From the NCBI GenBank assembly GCA_902768995.1, contig CACXNN010000123.1, positions 1 to 6,335 on the forward strand: a DNA stretch of 6,335 nucleotides, given 5' to 3'. Below the pieces are notes generated by a model that searched no databases, was not told the DNA's origin, and worked only from the letters and a program-made list of their open reading frames with translations. This DNA comes from an uncultured Eubacteriales bacterium (GTDB taxonomy: Bacteria; Bacillota; Clostridia; Christensenellales; CAG-138). Of the stretch, positions 5,836 through 6,335 are shown one piece after another. Both the position numbers and the translations under genes were made by a program. Each line of letters opens with the position of its first letter. Positions within the stretch are counted from its first letter, which is position 1.

Positions 5836-6335
5836 GTGGCAGTGGGTTTGGACGATGTGAAGCGCATCCACCTCATCGGTGTGGGCGGATGCAGCATGAG
5901 CGGTATCGCGCAGATTTTACAAAAGCAGGGGCACGTGGTCACGGGCTCGGATCGGGAGCGGTCCCAGTTCACGGATCGGTTGGAGGAGCTGGGCATCCCC
6001 GTGTCCATCCCCCAGAAGGGGGAGCAGGTGGAGGGGGCGGAGCTGGTCATCTATTCCGCCGCCATCAAGCCCGACAACCCGGAGCGGGCCTACGCCCGGG
6101 AGCACGGCATCGAGAGGAGCGTGGCTCTGGGCCAGATTTCGGCCCGGTACCCCCATGTGGCCGCCATCTCCGGCTGCCACGGCAAGACCACCATCACCTC
6201 CATGCTGGCCTACATCAACGAGGAGGCGAAGCTGGACGCCACGGTCCACGTGGGCGGCTTCGTGGACCTGCTGGGCGGCGGCGTGAAGGTGGGGGACGGG
6301 GACCTGTTCATCACCGAGGCCTGCGAGTACGTCCG
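5836..6335 (+). CDS. murC: UDP-N-acetylmuramate-L-alanine ligase MurC (3'-truncated)
   Basis: Cytoplasmic ATP-dependent Mur ligase that adds L-alanine to UDP-N-acetylmuramic acid, the first peptide step of peptidoglycan precursor synthesis. The first 166 residues are visible; the full enzyme is usually about 450-490. The N-terminal UDP-binding Rossmann domain begins KRIHLIGVGGCSMSGIAQIL (9-28) with the GxGG loop, then VTGSD (35-39) and VIYSAAIKPDNPE (71-83). The central ATPase domain follows, with the P-loop GCHGKTT (113-119) and EACEY (161-165), typical of Gram-positive MurC. That signature separates it from MurD, MurE and MurF. Two positions differ from the commonest forms: Cys19 in the nucleotide loop and Cys114 where the P-loop usually has Thr (GTHGKT/S); the essential Gly-Lys-Thr remain. 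Start chosen: GTG 5836 with GGAGG at 9 nt. The gene has its own promoter and begins 59 nt after the broken acetyltransferase-like gene. The window ends within codon 167. Confidence 0.93.
   Translation, partial: MAVGLDDVKRIHLIGVGGCSMSGIAQILQKQGHVVTGSDRERSQFTDRLEELGIPVSIPQKGEQVEGAELVIYSAAIKPDNPERAYAREHGIERSVALGQISARYPHVAAISGCHGKTTITSMLAYINEEAKLDATVHVGGFVDLLGGGVKVGDGDLFITEACEYV

Noticed and set aside
1..6335. Mobile element, CRISPR array, tRNA/rRNA gene, toxin-antitoxin or defence system
   Set aside because: I looked on both strands and saw no transposase or integrase motifs, no spaced repeats, no tRNA-like cloverleaf and no defence-type domains. All gaps between genes are under 75 nt and hold only promoter-like sequence.

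Overview
The window is a dense, GC-rich bacterial chromosomal segment with every recognisable gene on the + strand. Gene content and order (prmA, rsmE, mtaB and a HIT gene packed together, next to a DUF4867 gene) suggest a Clostridia-class Firmicute. The high GC content makes an Oscillospiraceae/Ruminococcaceae-type gut anaerobe a reasonable guess. This placement rests on gene order and motif style, not on a search.

Layout: (1) 2-490, the C-terminal half of an EamA/DMT-type membrane transporter, cut by the window start. (2) 493-1203, a DUF4867 protein starting 2 nt after the transporter; it carries a perfect 39-bp in-frame tandem duplication. (3) 1204-1275, a short AT-richer gap with a good sigma-A-type promoter. 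(4) 1276-4558, a compact run of prmA (ribosomal protein L11 methylase), rsmE (16S rRNA m3U1498 methylase), mtaB (tRNA ms2t6A37 methylthiotransferase) and a HIT-family nucleotide hydrolase, joined by ATGA overlaps or a 3-nt gap. (5) 4567-5776, a GNAT-like gene broken by an exact 7-bp tandem duplication. (6) 5777-5835, a second short promoter-bearing gap. (7) 5836 to the end, the N-terminal third of murC.

The 1276-4558 block is a translation-apparatus modification operon: one enzyme acts on a ribosomal protein, one on 16S rRNA and one on tRNA, followed by a housekeeping nucleotide hydrolase. The broken acetyltransferase-like gene is the last member of the run, and murC appears to start its own transcription unit.

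I found no mobile element, CRISPR array, RNA gene or obvious new multi-gene system. The real oddity is two perfect tandem duplications (39 bp and 7 bp) in two genes about 3.9 kb apart. One lengthens its protein by 13 residues and the other destroys a reading frame. They are either very recent slippage events or sequence/assembly errors, and that should be settled before either gene product is interpreted.
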